Shown in pieces: positions 21,158 through 21,789 of a DNA stretch of 21,789 nt. The notes beneath the pieces were generated by a model, which was not told the origin of the DNA, did no database searches, and saw only the letters and a list, made by a program, of their open reading frames with translations. Source of the stretch: JBBRSC01 sp038245795 (GTDB lineage Bacteria > Actinomycetota > Acidimicrobiia > Acidimicrobiales > Microtrichaceae); assembly GCA_038245795.1 (NCBI GenBank), contig JBBRSC010000020.1, positions 1-21,789 of the forward strand, written 5' to 3'. The position numbers were made by a program, and so were the translations under genes. How positions within the stretch are numbered: the stretch's first letter is position 1; every line of letters begins with the position of its first letter.

Positions 21158-21703
21158 ATGGCGCTCATTCCGGTTTTCGATCTCGACGGCACACTCATCG
21201 ATTCGGACGAAGCATTGGTTGATCCGTTCCTGAAGATGGGGATCGCTCGCGAGGACATCATCTTCGGGCTCCCCGCCGAGCAGGCGTGCGTGGAGCTCGG
21301 GGTGACCATCGAGCGATATGTCGAGCTGTACGCCACCGACGTGGTCGAGCCATTCGCAGGGGCATCCGAGCTCGTGGCGTCGTTGGATCGGTGGGCCGTG
21401 TGCTCGAACAAGCATCCCGTGTCAGCCACGGCGGAGCTGGACCGCTTGGGCTGGTCGCCGGAGGTGGCGTTGTTCACCGATGCGTTCGGCGGGAGCCCCA
21501 AGGAGCTGGGTCCGGTCTTGGCACTGATGGGGCTGGACGCCGCCGCCGTGGTGTTCGTGGGCGACACCGCCCACGATCAACGATGTGCCGAAGCTGCGGG
21601 TGTGTTGTTCGTATGGGCGGGATGGAATCCGCGAACCCGGGCGATGAACCTCGAGGGGCGCGTGCTCTCGCACCCGTTGGAACTACTCGACCTGATCACC
21701 TGA
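21158..21703 (+). CDS. HAD-superfamily phosphatase (phosphoglycolate phosphatase-like)
   Basis: The 181-residue product has all four HAD motifs: FDLDGTLIDSD with nucleophile Asp8 and Asp10, VCSNK with Ser83, SPKELGP with Lys115, and VFVGDTAHD with Asp136 and Asp140. A small helical cap (about 17-65) places it among Gph/PGP-like phosphatases, though the protein is rather short for Gph. The substrate is probably a small phosphorylated metabolite. ATG 21158 is supported by the TACGAT element 7 nt upstream. The gene diverges from the crotonase gene, and its stop overlaps the tail of a convergent reverse-strand frame. Confidence 0.92.
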   Translation: MALIPVFDLDGTLIDSDEALVDPFLKMGIAREDIIFGLPAEQACVELGVTIERYVELYATDVVEPFAGASELVASLDRWAVCSNKHPVSATAELDRLGWSPEVALFTDAFGGSPKELGPVLALMGLDAAAVVFVGDTAHDQRCAEAAGVLFVWAGWNPRTRAMNLEGRVLSHPLELLDLIT

Positions 21704-21789
21704 TCCACCGACGGCACCAGCTTCGACGGCAACCGGCTCGGGTTCTGGTGCAGCTTCGACAGCGGGCTCGACCTCTGGTGCAGCGTCAA
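21683..21789 (-). CDS. C-terminal tail of a convergent gene, Ala/Pro/Glu-rich (5' end outside window)
   Basis: A reverse-strand frame is open from the window edge to a TAG at 21683-21685. It encodes 35 codons of a low-complexity tail such as EVEPAVEAAPEPEP. The Ala/Pro/Glu bias and repeated EAAPE units look like a real protein's disordered end; the other frames here give less protein-like sequence. It overlaps the end of the HAD gene tail-to-tail by 21 bp. The protein's identity cannot be seen. Confidence 0.5.
   Translation of the reverse strand, partial: DAAPEVEPAVEAAPEPEPVAVEAGAVGGSGDQVE

Overview
The window is high-GC, densely packed DNA from an actinobacterium. It carries the Pup-proteasome locus: the 3' end of dop, then pup, prcB, prcA and pafA. 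This is followed by the regulators pafB and pafC, a twin-arginine translocase pair (tatA/B-like and tatC) and a HelY-type helicase. The order pafA-pafB-pafC-tatA-tatC-helY is the mycobacterial order. Here it is opened up by a DUF3866 gene, two signal peptidase I genes, a GDPD-like gene and a small zinc-ribbon gene. The gene content and many leaderless starts suggest a non-mycobacterial lineage, perhaps Acidimicrobiia (Ilumatobacter-like). That placement is an inference.

Layout. (1) 1-4107: tagging and degradation module. Pup ends in Gly-Gly-Glu, so it needs no deamidation before ligation; PafA would ligate it and Dop would mainly remove it. PrcB and PrcA form the 20S core. A near-duplicate of the prcA start and a 27-codon mini-ORF lie between prcB and prcA. 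(2) 4110-8165: DUF3866, then pafB-pafC-lepB-lepB with overlapping stop and start codons, so one translationally coupled operon. (3) 8206-9388: a reverse-strand GDPD-like gene that has lost its catalytic residues, and a zinc-ribbon gene. (4) 9457-14163: tat genes, helY and a small gene resembling the C-terminal beta domain of lipid kinases, again coupled by four-base overlaps. (5) 14260-18106: a Zn-poor medium-chain dehydrogenase, an M20 amidohydrolase and a tandem-domain ThyX homologue. (6) 18215-20285: a very acidic DUF4193-like protein, a Lys/Ala-repeat histone-like protein, a GNAT acetyltransferase and a Nudix hydrolase. (7) 20318-21789: an enoyl-CoA hydratase and a HAD phosphatase diverging from a shared promoter with a palindromic operator-like site, plus the tail of a convergent gene.

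Regulation. Seven genes (pafA, pafB, tatA, the dehydrogenase, thyX-like, the crotonase and the HAD gene) show TAnnnT followed 6-9 nt later by the start codon, the pattern of leaderless actinobacterial mRNAs. The HAD promoter also carries a TTGTCGG element close to where PafBC-type promoters have theirs, which is relevant because pafBC lies in this window.

No RNA genes, insertion sequences, prophage genes or CRISPR arrays were seen. No stretch over about 165 bp lacks a gene.
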